Assembly: GCF_020150815.1 (NCBI RefSeq) | Contig: NZ_CP083723.1 | Location: forward strand, 868,001-932,000 | DNA length: 64,000 nucleotides | Direction of reading: 5' to 3' | From: Haloprofundus salilacus | GTDB taxonomy: Archaea > Halobacteriota > Halobacteria > Halobacteriales > Haloferacaceae | In this document: positions 25,446 through 33,749 of the stretch, piece after piece | Position numbering within the stretch: the first letter of the stretch is position 1 | How the letters are laid out: every line of letters begins with the position of its first letter | Translations under genes and position numbers: made by a program | The notes under the pieces: model-generated | What the model was told of the DNA's origin: nothing | Seen by the model: the letters and a program-made list of their open reading frames with translations, nothing else | Databases searched by the model: none

Positions 25446-26954
25446 TCAGTCGTCGGCGGGCGCTTCGGCGCCGATGGCCGGGCGAGTCACGTCGCGATCG
25501 GTCGTCTCGCCGTCGATGTCGTACGGATACTCGCCGGTGACGCAACCCAGACAGAGGTCGGCGCGCGATTTCTGGAGGCATTCGGCGATAGAGTCTATAG
25601 AGAGGTAGCTGAGACTGTCGGCGCCGATCTCGTCGCGGACCTCCGCGACGGAGCGGTCGGCGGCGATGAGCTCCTCGCGAGTGTGCATGTCGATGCCCAT
25701 GTAACACGGTGCGATAATCGGCGGCGCGCCGATTCGCATGTGAACCTCCTCGGCTCCGGCGTCGCGCAGCAGTTGGACCAACTGCGTCGACGTGGTGCCC
25801 CGGACGATGCTGTCGTCGATGAGCGTCACCGTCTTGCCCTCCACTGTACTGCGGATCGGGTTGAGTTTCAGCCGAACCGCGCGCTCGCGCTCGTCCTGCG
25901 TCGGCATGATGAACGTCCGACCGACGTACCGATTTTTCATCAGCCCCTCGGCGAACTCGACGCCGTCGTCGTCCTCGGCCCGAGGCTCGCCGTCGGCGGT
26001 CGTCTCGCCCGCCGCCTCGGCATAGCCGGTGGCGAAGGCGCGTCCCGAGTCGGGGACCGGCATCACCACGTCCGTCTCGACGCCGCTCTCGTCCCAGAGC
26101 GCGCGGCCGAGGTTGCGTCGAACTTCGTAGACGAGCGTGCCGTCGATGACCGAGTCGGGCCGCGAGAAGTAGACGTGTTCGAAGAAACAGTGCGCCGAGT
26201 TCTCCTTCTCCACCAGTTGATAGGAGTCGAAGCCGCTGCCGTCGGTTTCGAGGACGACCAGTTCGCCAGGTCGCACGTCGCGGACGAGTTCGCCGTCGAG
26301 TGTGTCGATCGCGGCCGATTCCGAGGCGATGACGTAGCCGCCGTCTATCTTTCCGATGCAGAGCGGGCGATTCCCCTCAGGGTCGCGAACGCCGAGGACG
26401 GTGTCGTCGTGGCTGATGGTGAGCGCGTACGACCCGTGGATTCGCTCCATCGTCCGCTTGACGGCGCGGACGAGGTCCGACTCCAGGAGGTTGCGAGCCA
26501 GGTCGTGCGCGATGACCTCGGTATCGCCGTCGGAGGTGAACGCGTGGCCGAGATTCTCCAGTTCCGAGCGGAGTTCGTCGGCGTTGACGAGGTTGCCGTT
26601 GTGCGCGAGACCGAGCGAGCCGGATTTGAACGAGACGGCGAACGGTTGCGCACAGCAGCTGTTGACGCCGCCCGCCGTCGGGTAGCGGACGTGACCGATG
26701 CCCGCGGTGCCGCGGAGCGTCGAGAGCGACTCCTCGTCGAACACGTCACCGACGAGACCCATCTCCACGTGGCTGTGCTGCTGGAAGCCGTCGTGGGTGA
26801 CGATACCCGCCGACTCCTGTCCGCGGTGTTGGAGCGCGTACAGCGAGTAGTACAACGGCCGCGCAGCCCCCCGTTCGTCGAGCGAGACGCCGACGACGCC
26901 GCACTTTTCGTTGAGACCGTCTCCGACTCGACGGGTAGCCCGCCCCTGATGCAT
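25446..26954 (-). CDS. purF: Amidophosphoribosyltransferase
   Basis: 502 residues. First step of purine synthesis: PRPP plus glutamine to phosphoribosylamine. The class II glutaminase nucleophile is Cys18 in NEKCGVVGV, so the protein probably has a 17-residue propeptide that is removed. The front half also has LQHRGQESAG, NGNLVNADELR and the RNPHG-like region; the PRTase half has VTLIDDSIVRGTTS (PRPP loop) near 390. A CYMGIDMHTREELIA segment and C-terminal Cys residues (SRADLCLGCVTGEYPYDID) follow, as in cluster-binding PurFs. An acidic insertion rich in Glu/Asp (DGEPRAEDDDGVEF) lies in the second half. The promoter is described at 26972-26993. Confidence 0.95.
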   Translation of the reverse strand: MHQGRATRRVGDGLNEKCGVVGVSLDERGAARPLYYSLYALQHRGQESAGIVTHDGFQQHSHVEMGLVGDVFDEESLSTLRGTAGIGHVRYPTAGGVNSCCAQPFAVSFKSGSLGLAHNGNLVNADELRSELENLGHAFTSDGDTEVIAHDLARNLLESDLVRAVKRTMERIHGSYALTISHDDTVLGVRDPEGNRPLCIGKIDGGYVIASESAAIDTLDGELVRDVRPGELVVLETDGSGFDSYQLVEKENSAHCFFEHVYFSRPDSVIDGTLVYEVRRNLGRALWDESGVETDVVMPVPDSGRAFATGYAEAAGETTADGEPRAEDDDGVEFAEGLMKNRYVGRTFIMPTQDERERAVRLKLNPIRSTVEGKTVTLIDDSIVRGTTSTQLVQLLRDAGAEEVHMRIGAPPIIAPCYMGIDMHTREELIAADRSVAEVRDEIGADSLSYLSIDSIAECLQKSRADLCLGCVTGEYPYDIDGETTDRDVTRPAIGAEAPADD

Positions 26955-26971
26955 ACGTGAGGGTGAGAGGT

Positions 26972-26993
26972 CCACGGGTAAAAACACCCGTGG
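26972..26993 (-). promoter_or_regulatory. purF promoter with an 8-base palindrome centred on its TATA box
   Basis: CCACGGGT (26972-26979) and ACCCGTGG (26986-26993) are perfect inverted arms. The six bases between them read GTTTTT on the minus strand and lie about 28 bases before ATG 26954, exactly where the TATA box of a leaderless gene belongs. A dimeric regulator bound here would compete directly with TBP. Read directly; the binding protein is unknown. Confidence 0.55.
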
Positions 26994-27362
26994 TTGTGCA
27001 GTATTTCGGTCGATAGTGGACACAGATATGCACAATCTTGGTTAGGTCACCGGGGACGCACCGCACGTCGCGGGCGATTCGACTCGTCGGCGCGCCGTCG
27101 TAGAGATCGACGCGACGCTCAGGGGTCAGTGGTCACGCTCGGCGTCCGCAATCGGCGCTCGAAATCGCCGTTCGCGGGGTGTCCGGAAGGCCGAGTGGGA
27201 ACGAACCGAGTCAGGTGGAGACGAGCGTTTGCCGGAGGAAAACGGTGACCGGTAGAAATGACAACCAGTAGAAAGCGACGACCGGCGCAAAAACGGAAAC
27301 CGGAGGAAACGCAGTCGCTCCGGGCGTTGCTGAGAGAGAAAGAACGTCGCAGTAAAGGGGGA
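26994..27362. other. Intergenic region between purF and the L37e gene, no gene seen
   Basis: No convincing reading frame on either strand. The half nearest L37e (about 27230-27320) is purine-rich with loosely repeated ACCGG- and GGAGGAAA-like words, possibly degenerate tandem repeats. The half nearest purF is ordinary GC-rich sequence with an AT-rich patch at about 27000-27040. I see no tRNA, no SRP or RNase P RNA motifs. Confidence 0.4.
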
Positions 27363-27536
27363 TTACTCGCCCGCTTTCGACTGCCACGCGTACTCGCGAC
27401 GTTTCGCCGACTTGCCGAAGCCGCAGGACGAGCAGACCTTCTTCTTCACGTGATAAGATTTCTCGCCGCAGCGACGGCACTTGACGTGCGTCGTCTTGTT
27501 CTTCTTGCCCTGACTCGGGGTTCCTGCTCCGGTCAT
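27363..27536 (-). CDS. rpl37e: 50S ribosomal protein L37e
   Basis: 57 residues, translated by hand from the minus strand. It begins [18 protein letters not shown] and contains the zinc-finger pair CRRC and CSSC (at about 20-23 and 35-38), a very basic middle section, and the conserved AKRREYAWQ near the C terminus. This is the archaeal/eukaryotic L37e zinc ribosomal protein of the large subunit. Its ATG at 27536 overlaps the TGA of the LSm gene by four bases, an arrangement I know from many euryarchaea. Length is normal. Confidence 0.95.
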   Translation of the reverse strand: MTGAGTPSQGKKNKTTHVKCRRCGEKSYHVKKKVCSSCGFGKSAKRREYAWQSKAGE

Positions 27537-27766
27537 GCTGTTATCGTGACCACGTTATCGCCGCGTATAATCGTTGTGTCTTCGACTTCCTCGACGTCGA
27601 GACCACCGAGGAGCCCGTCGTCGTCTTCGAGGCTCTCTTCGAGTACGACGTTCATGTGCTGGTCGTAGCCCGCCAGCGTGCCGAAGTAGGACGTGCCGTC
27701 CTTCAACTGCACGGTGACCGACTCGTTTAGGGATGCCTCGAGTACGTCGAGGGGTCGTCCGCTCAT
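27533..27766 (-). CDS. lsm: Sm-like (LSm) RNA-binding protein
   Basis: 77 residues. The two Sm motifs are visible: Sm1 ([24 protein letters not shown], about residues 18-41) and Sm2 ([10 protein letters not shown] near the C terminus). These proteins form heptameric rings that bind U-rich RNA and small RNAs and affect motility and RNA metabolism in haloarchaea. The acidic loop between the motifs ([21 protein letters not shown]) is a halophilic feature. Start ATG 27766 is about 27 bases after a TATTTTTAATA element at 27788-27799. Operon with L37e by a four-base overlap. Confidence 0.93.
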   Translation of the reverse strand: MSGRPLDVLEASLNESVTVQLKDGTSYFGTLAGYDQHMNVVLEESLEDDDGLLGGLDVEEVEDTTIIRGDNVVTITA

Positions 27767-27976
27767 GAACAGTACGCCACCGGTTTGACTATTAAAAATA
27801 CCGGATGCAGCGCCGAAATTGGCGCTTCGTGTCACGGTTCGTCGTGGCTCGCGGCGATTTCGGTGGCTCGACCCCCGTCGCGAAGGCCAGACACTGACCG
27901 AAAGTCGGTTCGAGAGCCATCGAACTTCCGTCGAGCGGTGACGACAGGCTCCGTCGCGAGGTCGACGACGGCCGCG

Positions 27977-28453
27977 TTACCGACGGACGAAGTCGGAGAG
28001 TTTCTCGCGCAGACCGCCGTCCTCGCCGAGGCGGAGGTAGTAGGCGTTACCGCCGTCCTCGTAGTAGTTGTCGATGCGGCGGGTTATCTCGAAGCCAATG
28101 TGCTCGTAGAAGTTCAACGCCGCCGTGTTCGTCGTCCGCGCGTGGCAGGTGACCGTCCGGTGTTCGTCGGCCACCGTCGCGACGAGGCGCTCGCCGTAGC
28201 CTTCGCCGCGAACCTCCGGGGCGACGGCCAGAAAGAGGATGTAGCCGTCGCGCCGCGTCGAGACGAATCCGACGAGCCGCTCGTCTTCGTAGAACAGGTG
28301 CGTCTTCGAGCGGCGGTATGCGTCCATGAAGAAGCCGCGTCGCTGCTTCAGCACGTCCTCCTGCTCGTGGATACGTTCTTTGAGCGCCCAGGCGTCCTCC
28401 CCGTAGGTTGACTGCCCCGGCTTATCGACGCGCAGTTCGACGTTGACGCTCAC
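27977..28453 (-). CDS. GNAT-family N-acetyltransferase
   Basis: 158 residues when started at GTG 28453. The acetyl-CoA-binding motif A is FLAVAPEVRGEGYGERLV (near 80-97, with the R/Q-x-x-G-x-G/A pattern), followed by the motif B region TTNTAALNFYEHIGFEI, where N-x-x-A-x-x-F-Y closes the fold. An N-terminal WALKERIHEQEDVLKQRRGF helix is peculiar to a haloarchaeal subset. An in-frame GTG two codons earlier is possible, but a CTTATAAC box at 28477-28484 puts the transcript start on GTG 28453. Acceptor substrate unknown. Confidence 0.85.
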   Translation of the reverse strand: MSVNVELRVDKPGQSTYGEDAWALKERIHEQEDVLKQRRGFFMDAYRRSKTHLFYEDERLVGFVSTRRDGYILFLAVAPEVRGEGYGERLVATVADEHRTVTCHARTTNTAALNFYEHIGFEITRRIDNYYEDGGNAYYLRLGEDGGLREKLSDFVRR

Positions 28454-28565
28454 TACCACACCGTAGTATTGAGGTAGTTATAAGTCCACCGTCCCTTTCG
28501 ACCCTCGCCAACGCGTGACAGTACGCTGAAGAAGCAGTTTAGTAGCTCACTCGCGTCTATCCAGT

Positions 28566-29483
28566 ATGGACGAGTCGCGGCCGCGCGTCGACCGACGCGT
28601 TCGCCGGACGGTGCGAGAGCGTTTGAAAGAGGCCGCCGTCACCGGCGTCGCGGTCGTGATTCCGCTCGTCATCACGCTCGTCGTCTTCATGGTGGCGCTC
28701 GACGCCGTCTCGCAGTACCTCGACGTGCTCTCGGACTACCTCGTCCGGTTTCCGTGGGGCGTGAGCGTCCCCGTGAGCTTCATCGATCGGGAGTTGGCCA
28801 TCGAACTGCTCACCCCCGTCGTCCTGTTCGGCATCGTCCTCTTTGTCGGGTTCGTCGTCGAAGGCTCGAAGTACGGCGAGCGCGCCGTCGACTACTTCGA
28901 CGCCGTCCTCGGGGCGGTTCCCGGCGTCGGCGCGGTGTACGACAGTTTCCGACAGATGAGCGACGTGGTGTTGGAGAGCGACGTCCAGAACTTCCGTGAC
29001 GTGAAACTGGTCGAGTTCCCAGCCGACGGCGTCTACACGCTCGGATTCGTCACCACGGAGACCCCGCCGCGACTCACCGACGCCACTGAGCACGACGCGC
29101 TGCTGACGATGTTTCTGCCGCTGGCGCCGAACCCGGTGATGGGCGGTCACCTCGTCCACGTCCCCGAACCGAAGGTTCACGACGTGGAGATGACCGTCGA
29201 GGAGGGCGTCCGCGCCATCGTCACCAGCGGCGTCGCCATCGGCCCGGCGTCGGAGACGGAGGTCGGTCTCTCGGAGAGCCAGCTTCGGAGCCTCTCGGCG
29301 ATAAACGAGGGGACGAAACCCGAGCTGTCCAACGGCGCGGGCGACGGGAGCGGCGGTGACAACGGCAGTGACGGCAGTGACGGCGGCGACGGGAGCGACG
29401 AGGGGGTCGATAGCGGCGACGGCAGCGAGTCACAGACCGACGCAACACAGGTCGGCGCAACGCAAACCGACCGGGGCGAGTAA
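28566..29483 (+). CDS. DUF502 membrane protein
   Basis: 305 residues. After a charged N terminus there is a long hydrophobic helix (about 22-48), a second helix (about 75-98) with ELLTPVVLFGIVLFVGFV, then the family segment VPGVGAVYDSFRQMSD and a soluble domain containing VVLESDVQNFRDVKLVEFP and MFLPLAPNPVMGGHLVHVP. This is the DUF502 pattern, found in bacteria and archaea with unknown function. The last about 60 residues are a low-complexity Gly/Ser/Asp tail ending in a Thr-Gln-Thr stretch. It lies 25 bases before archease and shares its strand, so co-transcription is likely. Confidence 0.8.
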   Translation: MDESRPRVDRRVRRTVRERLKEAAVTGVAVVIPLVITLVVFMVALDAVSQYLDVLSDYLVRFPWGVSVPVSFIDRELAIELLTPVVLFGIVLFVGFVVEGSKYGERAVDYFDAVLGAVPGVGAVYDSFRQMSDVVLESDVQNFRDVKLVEFPADGVYTLGFVTTETPPRLTDATEHDALLTMFLPLAPNPVMGGHLVHVPEPKVHDVEMTVEEGVRAIVTSGVAIGPASETEVGLSESQLRSLSAINEGTKPELSNGAGDGSGGDNGSDGSDGGDGSDEGVDSGDGSESQTDATQVGATQTDRGE

Positions 29484-29508
29484 TGCGACGGCAGACGACC
29501 ATCCGCAC

Positions 29509-29919
29509 ATGAGCTACGAACTGTGCGAGCACACGGCTGACGTCGCTGTCGCCGCCGAGGGTCCGACGCTCGCCGCCGTCTTCGCCGCCGTCGCCGACGG
29601 CCTCGCGGCGGCGATGTGCGAGTCCGTCCCCGACGCAGGCGAGCGATTCTCGCTCCGCGTTCGCGCCGAGAGCCGCGAAGCGGCGCTGTTCGACTACTTA
29701 GACGAACTCGTCTACGAGCGCGACGTGCGCGAGGTTCTGCCCGTCGAGAACCGCGCGACGGTACGCCGCGACGGCGGCGGGTGGGTCGTCGACGCCGACG
29801 CTCGGGGCGTCCCGCTCTCCGGTCTCGGCGCGCGCGAGGTGAAAGCGGTCACCTACTCGGAGATGGAACTCTCGGAGACACCGGACGGCTGGCGCGCGTA
29901 CGTCGTCTTCGACGTGTGA
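29509..29919 (+). CDS. Archease, activator of the RtcB RNA ligase
   Basis: 136 residues, the full length for this family. The start MSYELCEHTADVAVAAEG matches the conserved archease N terminus with the H-T-A-D metal-binding Asp/His motif. DYLDELVYERDVREVLPV and the C-terminal VKAVTYSEMELSE with Tyr and acidic residues are also typical. Archease speeds guanylylation of RtcB and lets it use different cofactors. RtcB itself is encoded 1.3 kb downstream on the same strand, with one DoxX-type gene between them. An ATG further upstream is open but lies inside the DUF502 gene. Confidence 0.92.
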   Translation: MSYELCEHTADVAVAAEGPTLAAVFAAVADGLAAAMCESVPDAGERFSLRVRAESREAALFDYLDELVYERDVREVLPVENRATVRRDGGGWVVDADARGVPLSGLGAREVKAVTYSEMELSETPDGWRAYVVFDV

Positions 29920-30060
29920 GGCGAATTCGTCGCCACGAACCGACTCGACGGCCGCAGATTCGCGCACCACGGGACGAATCCGTCACGGACGTTCGTCCCG
30001 GTTGCGCCGAATTCAGCTACGCGCGGTGGGTTTAGGGCCCTCGGCTACCGAGATTCGAAC

Positions 30061-31128
30061 ATGAGATCCCGCACGCTTCGAGCGGTGTTCGCAACCGTCG
30101 CGTTGCTCGCGCTCCCCAGCGTCGCGAGCGCGCACGTGAAGTACGTCGTCGACGGCGGTGGCGCGGGCAACGCCGTTCGCCTGCTGGCGACGGTCGCCAC
30201 CGATCCACTGAGTCTCGCACTGCTTCTCGGAACTGCCGCCGCCGTCGTCGTCGCCGCGGCGGGCTACCTCCGGTACCGACCCGCCGGAGACGACGTTCGC
30301 GCGTTTCGGGCGGTGATGGACGATTACCGCGATTTAGTGCCGTGGCTGCTTCGCCTGAGCGTCGGCCTCCCCCTCGTGGGGGCGGGCTTCGCGGGCTATT
30401 TCTTCACGCCGCTGGTTTCCGCGCCGACCCGCCTGTTCGGCGTCGTCGTCGGCTTTCTGCTCCTGTTCGGGTTGGCGACGCGTCTCGCCGCCGTCGTCGG
30501 ACTCCTCGGCTACCTCGTCGGGTTAGCGTTCCGGCCGGAACTCCTGTTGGCCTTCGAGTACCTCCCTGCGTTTCTCGCCATCCTCCTCGTCGGCGGGGGC
30601 CGACCGAGCGCCGACCAACTCATCGCCCGGATGGCCGACGACGACCAGACGCTCTACTCGCGCGTCGACCCGTTCTACCGCCGCATCACTGTCCCGTTCG
30701 AGCGGCGCATCGCGCCCTATCGCGGGTTCGTCCCGACGATTCTGCGCGTCGGGATGGGCCTCTCGTTCATGTATCTCGGCGTGACGCAGAAACTGATGAA
30801 CCCCGTCGAAGCGCTCGCCGTCGTCGAGAAGTACGACCTGACGGCCGTCATCCCCGTGTTGCCCGAATTGTGGGTCGTCGGCGCGGGACTGGCCGAGGCC
30901 GCCGTCGGCTTCGCGCTGCTGTTCGGCGCGTTCACGCGCGCTTCGTCGCTCGTCGCGTTCGGTCTCTTCACTACGACGCTGTTCGGCCTGCCGGACGACC
31001 CCGTGCTGGCGCACATCTCGCTTTTCGGTCTCGTCTCGGCGCTGCTCGTCACCGGGGCCGGCCCGTTCTCGCTCGACGGGTGGCTGGCGCGCGAGACCCA
31101 CTCGGAACGGGGCGTCGCAGCCGACTGA
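30061..31128 (+). CDS. DoxX-family membrane protein with a signal-like N terminus
   Basis: 355 residues. It begins with a hydrophobic signal-like segment ending in VASAHVKYVVDG, then a helix at about 52-75, four helices at about 95-200 and a C-terminal four-helix DoxX unit (about 225-345, with GLSFMYLGVTQKLMNP). There are thus two four-helix halves plus one extra span, longer than the usual DoxX of about 140 residues. DoxX relatives act in quinone or redox-linked membrane processes, but the role here is unclear. A GGTTTAGGG element lies about 27 bases before the ATG. Sits between archease and rtcB. Confidence 0.8.
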   Translation: MRSRTLRAVFATVALLALPSVASAHVKYVVDGGGAGNAVRLLATVATDPLSLALLLGTAAAVVVAAAGYLRYRPAGDDVRAFRAVMDDYRDLVPWLLRLSVGLPLVGAGFAGYFFTPLVSAPTRLFGVVVGFLLLFGLATRLAAVVGLLGYLVGLAFRPELLLAFEYLPAFLAILLVGGGRPSADQLIARMADDDQTLYSRVDPFYRRITVPFERRIAPYRGFVPTILRVGMGLSFMYLGVTQKLMNPVEALAVVEKYDLTAVIPVLPELWVVGAGLAEAAVGFALLFGAFTRASSLVAFGLFTTTLFGLPDDPVLAHISLFGLVSALLVTGAGPFSLDGWLARETHSERGVAAD

Positions 31129-31238
31129 TTTTGGCTTATTTCGACTTATTCTGACTTCGACTCTCACGTTCGCGAGAGCGTCGCTCGAGCTGGCGAATCG
31201 GGACAACGTATTCACGGCCGCTGGTGCTACGGTGTCAC

Positions 31239-32699
31239 ATGACGACGCGCGAGTTCGACGGTGTCCGTCTCGAACGGGTTCGGGAGTACGTCTGGGAGAT
31301 ACCTCGGGAGGGTGAGATGCGCGTCCCCGCGCGCGTCCTCGCCAGCGAGGAACTGCTCGAACAGATCGGCGACGACAAGACGCTGCAGCAACTGAAGAAC
31401 GCGACTCACCTGCCGGGGATGACGAAACACGCGCTCTGCATGCCGGATGGCCATCAGGGCTACGGCTTCCCCGTCGGCGGCGTGGGGGCGACAGATGCGA
31501 AAGACGGCTGTATCTCGCCGGGAGCGGTGGGCTACGACATAAACTGCGGCGTCAGAATGATGCGAACGAACCTCACCTACGACGACCTGCAGGGGCAAGA
31601 GGAGGAACTCGTAGATGCGCTGTTCGCCGCGATTCCGTCGGGTCTGGGCGGCGGCGGCGTCGTCGAGTCCGACGTCGACACGGTGAACGCGGTGCTCGAA
31701 CGCGGCGTCGACTGGGCGCTCGAAGCGGGCTACGCGGTCGAAGACGACCTGTTGCACTGCGAGGACGAGGGGCGTCGTCCCGACGCCGACGCCGACGCGG
31801 TGTCGGAGAAGGCGAAGAACAGGGGCCGAAAGCAACTCGGCAGTCTCGGGTCGGGAAATCATTTTCTGGAGGTACAACGCGTCACCGACGTGTTCCGTGA
31901 GGATGTCGCCGACGCCTACGGACTGGCGGAGGACCAGATAGTTGTCCTCATCCACTGCGGAAGTCGCGGCCTCGGCCATCAGGTGTGCAACGACTACCTC
32001 CGGAAGATAGAGAAGCGCCACGGCGACCTGCTCGCGCAGTTGCCCGACAGGGAACTGGCCGCCGCACCTGCGGAAAGTGAACTCGCCGAAGCGTACTACG
32101 GTGCGATGTGCGCCGCCATCAACTTCGCGTGGGTGAACCGACAGCTCGTGATGCACCGGACGCGCCAGGTGTTCGATCGCGTGTTCGGTCGCGACTGGGA
32201 GGCGATGGAGATGCATCTCCTGTACGACGTCGCGCACAACATCGCCAAGAAGGAATCCCACGACGTAGACGGCGAGGAGCGCGAACTGTACGTTCACCGC
32301 AAGGGAGCGACGCGGGCGTTTCCGGCGGGTCGTCCGGAGGTCCCGAAGGCGTACCGCGACGTCGGCCAACCCGTCATCATCCCCGGAAGTATGGGCGCGG
32401 GAAGCTACGTGCTCCGCGGCGGCGAGCGGTCACTGTCGCTCTCGTTCGGGTCGACCGCCCACGGCGCGGGCCGGGTGATGAGTCGGACTCGCGCGAAGAA
32501 GGAGTACTGGGGCGAGACGGTACAGTCGGAACTGCGCGACCAGAGCAGCATCTACGTGAAGGCCCAGAGCGGCGCGACCGTCGCGGAGGAAGCTCCGGGC
32601 GTCTACAAGAACGTCGACGAGGTCGTCCGCGTCTCCGACGCGCTGGGCATCGGCGACAAAGTCGCGCGGACCTACCCGGTCTGCAACATCAAAGGGTGA
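31239..32699 (+). CDS. rtcB: tRNA-splicing RNA ligase RtcB
   Basis: 486 residues. Joins 2',3'-cyclic-phosphate and 5'-hydroxyl RNA ends after intron removal, using GTP and Mn. Metal ligands and motifs are all present: GAVGYDINCGVRM with Asp100 and Cys103, GSGNHFLEVQ with His207, HCGSRGLGH with His239, VAHN with His333, and FGSTAHGAGR, where His408 is the guanylylated residue. PDGHQGYGFPVGG and KGATRAFPAG complete the family pattern. No intein is present, unlike some archaeal RtcBs. Start ATG 31239 is preferred over ATG 31224. Its helper archease is 1.3 kb upstream. Confidence 0.96.
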   Translation: MTTREFDGVRLERVREYVWEIPREGEMRVPARVLASEELLEQIGDDKTLQQLKNATHLPGMTKHALCMPDGHQGYGFPVGGVGATDAKDGCISPGAVGYDINCGVRMMRTNLTYDDLQGQEEELVDALFAAIPSGLGGGGVVESDVDTVNAVLERGVDWALEAGYAVEDDLLHCEDEGRRPDADADAVSEKAKNRGRKQLGSLGSGNHFLEVQRVTDVFREDVADAYGLAEDQIVVLIHCGSRGLGHQVCNDYLRKIEKRHGDLLAQLPDRELAAAPAESELAEAYYGAMCAAINFAWVNRQLVMHRTRQVFDRVFGRDWEAMEMHLLYDVAHNIAKKESHDVDGEERELYVHRKGATRAFPAGRPEVPKAYRDVGQPVIIPGSMGAGSYVLRGGERSLSLSFGSTAHGAGRVMSRTRAKKEYWGETVQSELRDQSSIYVKAQSGATVAEEAPGVYKNVDEVVRVSDALGIGDKVARTYPVCNIKG

Positions 32700-32748
32700 G
32701 AACCGACGTTCGTCGCTCCGAGCGTTTCGCCGCTCGGACGGGTACCGC

Positions 32749-32865
32749 TCAGTCGTACTGGGCGGGTTCGGGCGCGTGCTCGCGCGACGGGATTCTGACA
32801 CGCGAGTTCAGTCGCTGGAGGCTTGCGCGGATACAGCTGTAGTCGCGGGAGATAGTTTTGGACAT
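32749..32865 (-). CDS. Very small conserved-looking protein (38 aa)
   Basis: 38 residues: a polar, basic first half (MSKTISRDYSCIRASL) and an Arg-Pro-rich second half ending in an acidic residue. It starts five bases after the stop of the DUF7556-like gene on the same strand, which supports real translation. No fold or motif is recognisable apart from one Cys at residue 11. It converges on rtcB, 49 bases away. The assignment rests on operon position and normal haloarchaeal codon use, so confidence is modest. Confidence 0.5.
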   Translation of the reverse strand: MSKTISRDYSCIRASLQRLNSRVRIPSREHAPEPAQYD

Positions 32866-32870
32866 GGGAA

Positions 32871-33092
32871 TCACCGCCAGGAGTCGACCGCAACACAGGC
32901 GGACGCGTTCATCGAGAGCCAAGCGTCGTCGCGAGAGACGTCGGCGACGACCAGCGACTTCTCTCCGTCGACCTCGTCGAACGTACACGTCACTTCCGCG
33001 TCGTCCGACTCGGCGGCGTGCTCGTTCGCAACTCCACGTTCGCCGCGTGGAGGGCGTCGGGTAGCCCGACGTTTCGGGTTTCGGGAATCCAT
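32871..33092 (-). CDS. Small DUF7556-like protein
   Basis: 73 residues from ATG 33092 (an ATG at 33122 gives ten more). The last 40 residues, with TFDEVDGEKSLVVADVSRDD and AWLSMNASACVAVDSWR, match my recollection of a short haloarchaeal family called DUF7556, in which an acidic strand pair is followed by DDAWL and a C-terminal WR. The first 35 residues are basic and likely disordered. A TAATTTATT element at 33136-33145 serves as promoter and gives a leader of about 20 bases for the shorter start. Function unknown. Confidence 0.65.
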   Translation of the reverse strand: MDSRNPKRRATRRPPRGERGVANEHAAESDDAEVTCTFDEVDGEKSLVVADVSRDDAWLSMNASACVAVDSWR

Positions 33093-33163
33093 CGTGTTCT
33101 GAAAGACAACCTCTGAAGGCATACGACCACTGCCCAATAAATTAGGTACGGTTGTCAGACAAC

Positions 33164-33655
33164 TCAGCGCTGGAATCCGCCCGGACCGGGCGGTCCAGAG
33201 GGGCCACGGGGTCCCATTCGGCCGTCTCCGCCGATGTCAACGAGCTCCGACGGACGGCGAGGGTCAAGTTCCTCCCCGTCGGCGTATTTGATGTAGCTGA
33301 GGTAGAACGCTCGGCCACAGCCGATTTGGTTCGCGCCGCTGTCGTCGGTACCGCCGCCGTCGCGGTCACCGTTGAGACCGGCTTCGTCGATTCCGCCGTC
33401 GCTTTCACCGTCGATTCCGCTGTCGCCACCTTCGCCGGGAATCCACCCTTTCGGTCTGAACGCCACCGAGGGAGCGTCGCTCTCGCCGCAGACGAGTTCG
33501 ACCCCGTCAGCGTCCTCATACGCGGCGTCGGGGGTCGCGTACTCCCAGCCTTCGAGCGGATACGGCGTGACCGCCTTGTCCGCGAGGTACTCGTCACGTT
33601 CGAGTTCGACGAGCGTCTTACAGTGCGGACAGTAGTAGGTGACGGTGAAGCTCAT
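33164..33655 (-). CDS. Zinc-ribbon protein with a collagen-like tail
   Basis: 163 residues, function unknown. YYCPHCKTLVELERDEYL near the N terminus gives one Cys pair; a Cys at about residue 56 (VELVCGESDAP) and one at about 113 (IGCGRAFYLSYI) could complete a metal site. Between these is a low-complexity Gly/Asp/Glu/Ser linker (about 73-108). The last 19 residues are collagen-like, with consecutive Gly-x-Pro/Ser triplets (GPRGPSGPPGPGG). No signal peptide is visible. It is divergent from the isomerase gene, with 94 bases between starts. Confidence 0.75.
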   Translation of the reverse strand: MSFTVTYYCPHCKTLVELERDEYLADKAVTPYPLEGWEYATPDAAYEDADGVELVCGESDAPSVAFRPKGWIPGEGGDSGIDGESDGGIDEAGLNGDRDGGGTDDSGANQIGCGRAFYLSYIKYADGEELDPRRPSELVDIGGDGRMGPRGPSGPPGPGGFQR

Positions 33656-33749
33656 CGCGCCGAATAGGGGCTACGGGCACTTGTGTCTCGCGGCGGAACC
33701 GCCCTCCGCCTCCCGGAAACTCTTTGCTCCGAGGGGCAGACGTTTGGGT

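Noticed and set aside
30032..30060. tRNA-like 3' end (GTTCGAATC with an acceptor-like hairpin) before the DoxX gene
   Set aside because: The minus-strand T-loop word lacks a matching T-stem and no cloverleaf precedes it. The CTCGG/CCGAG stem is better read as a chance hairpin.
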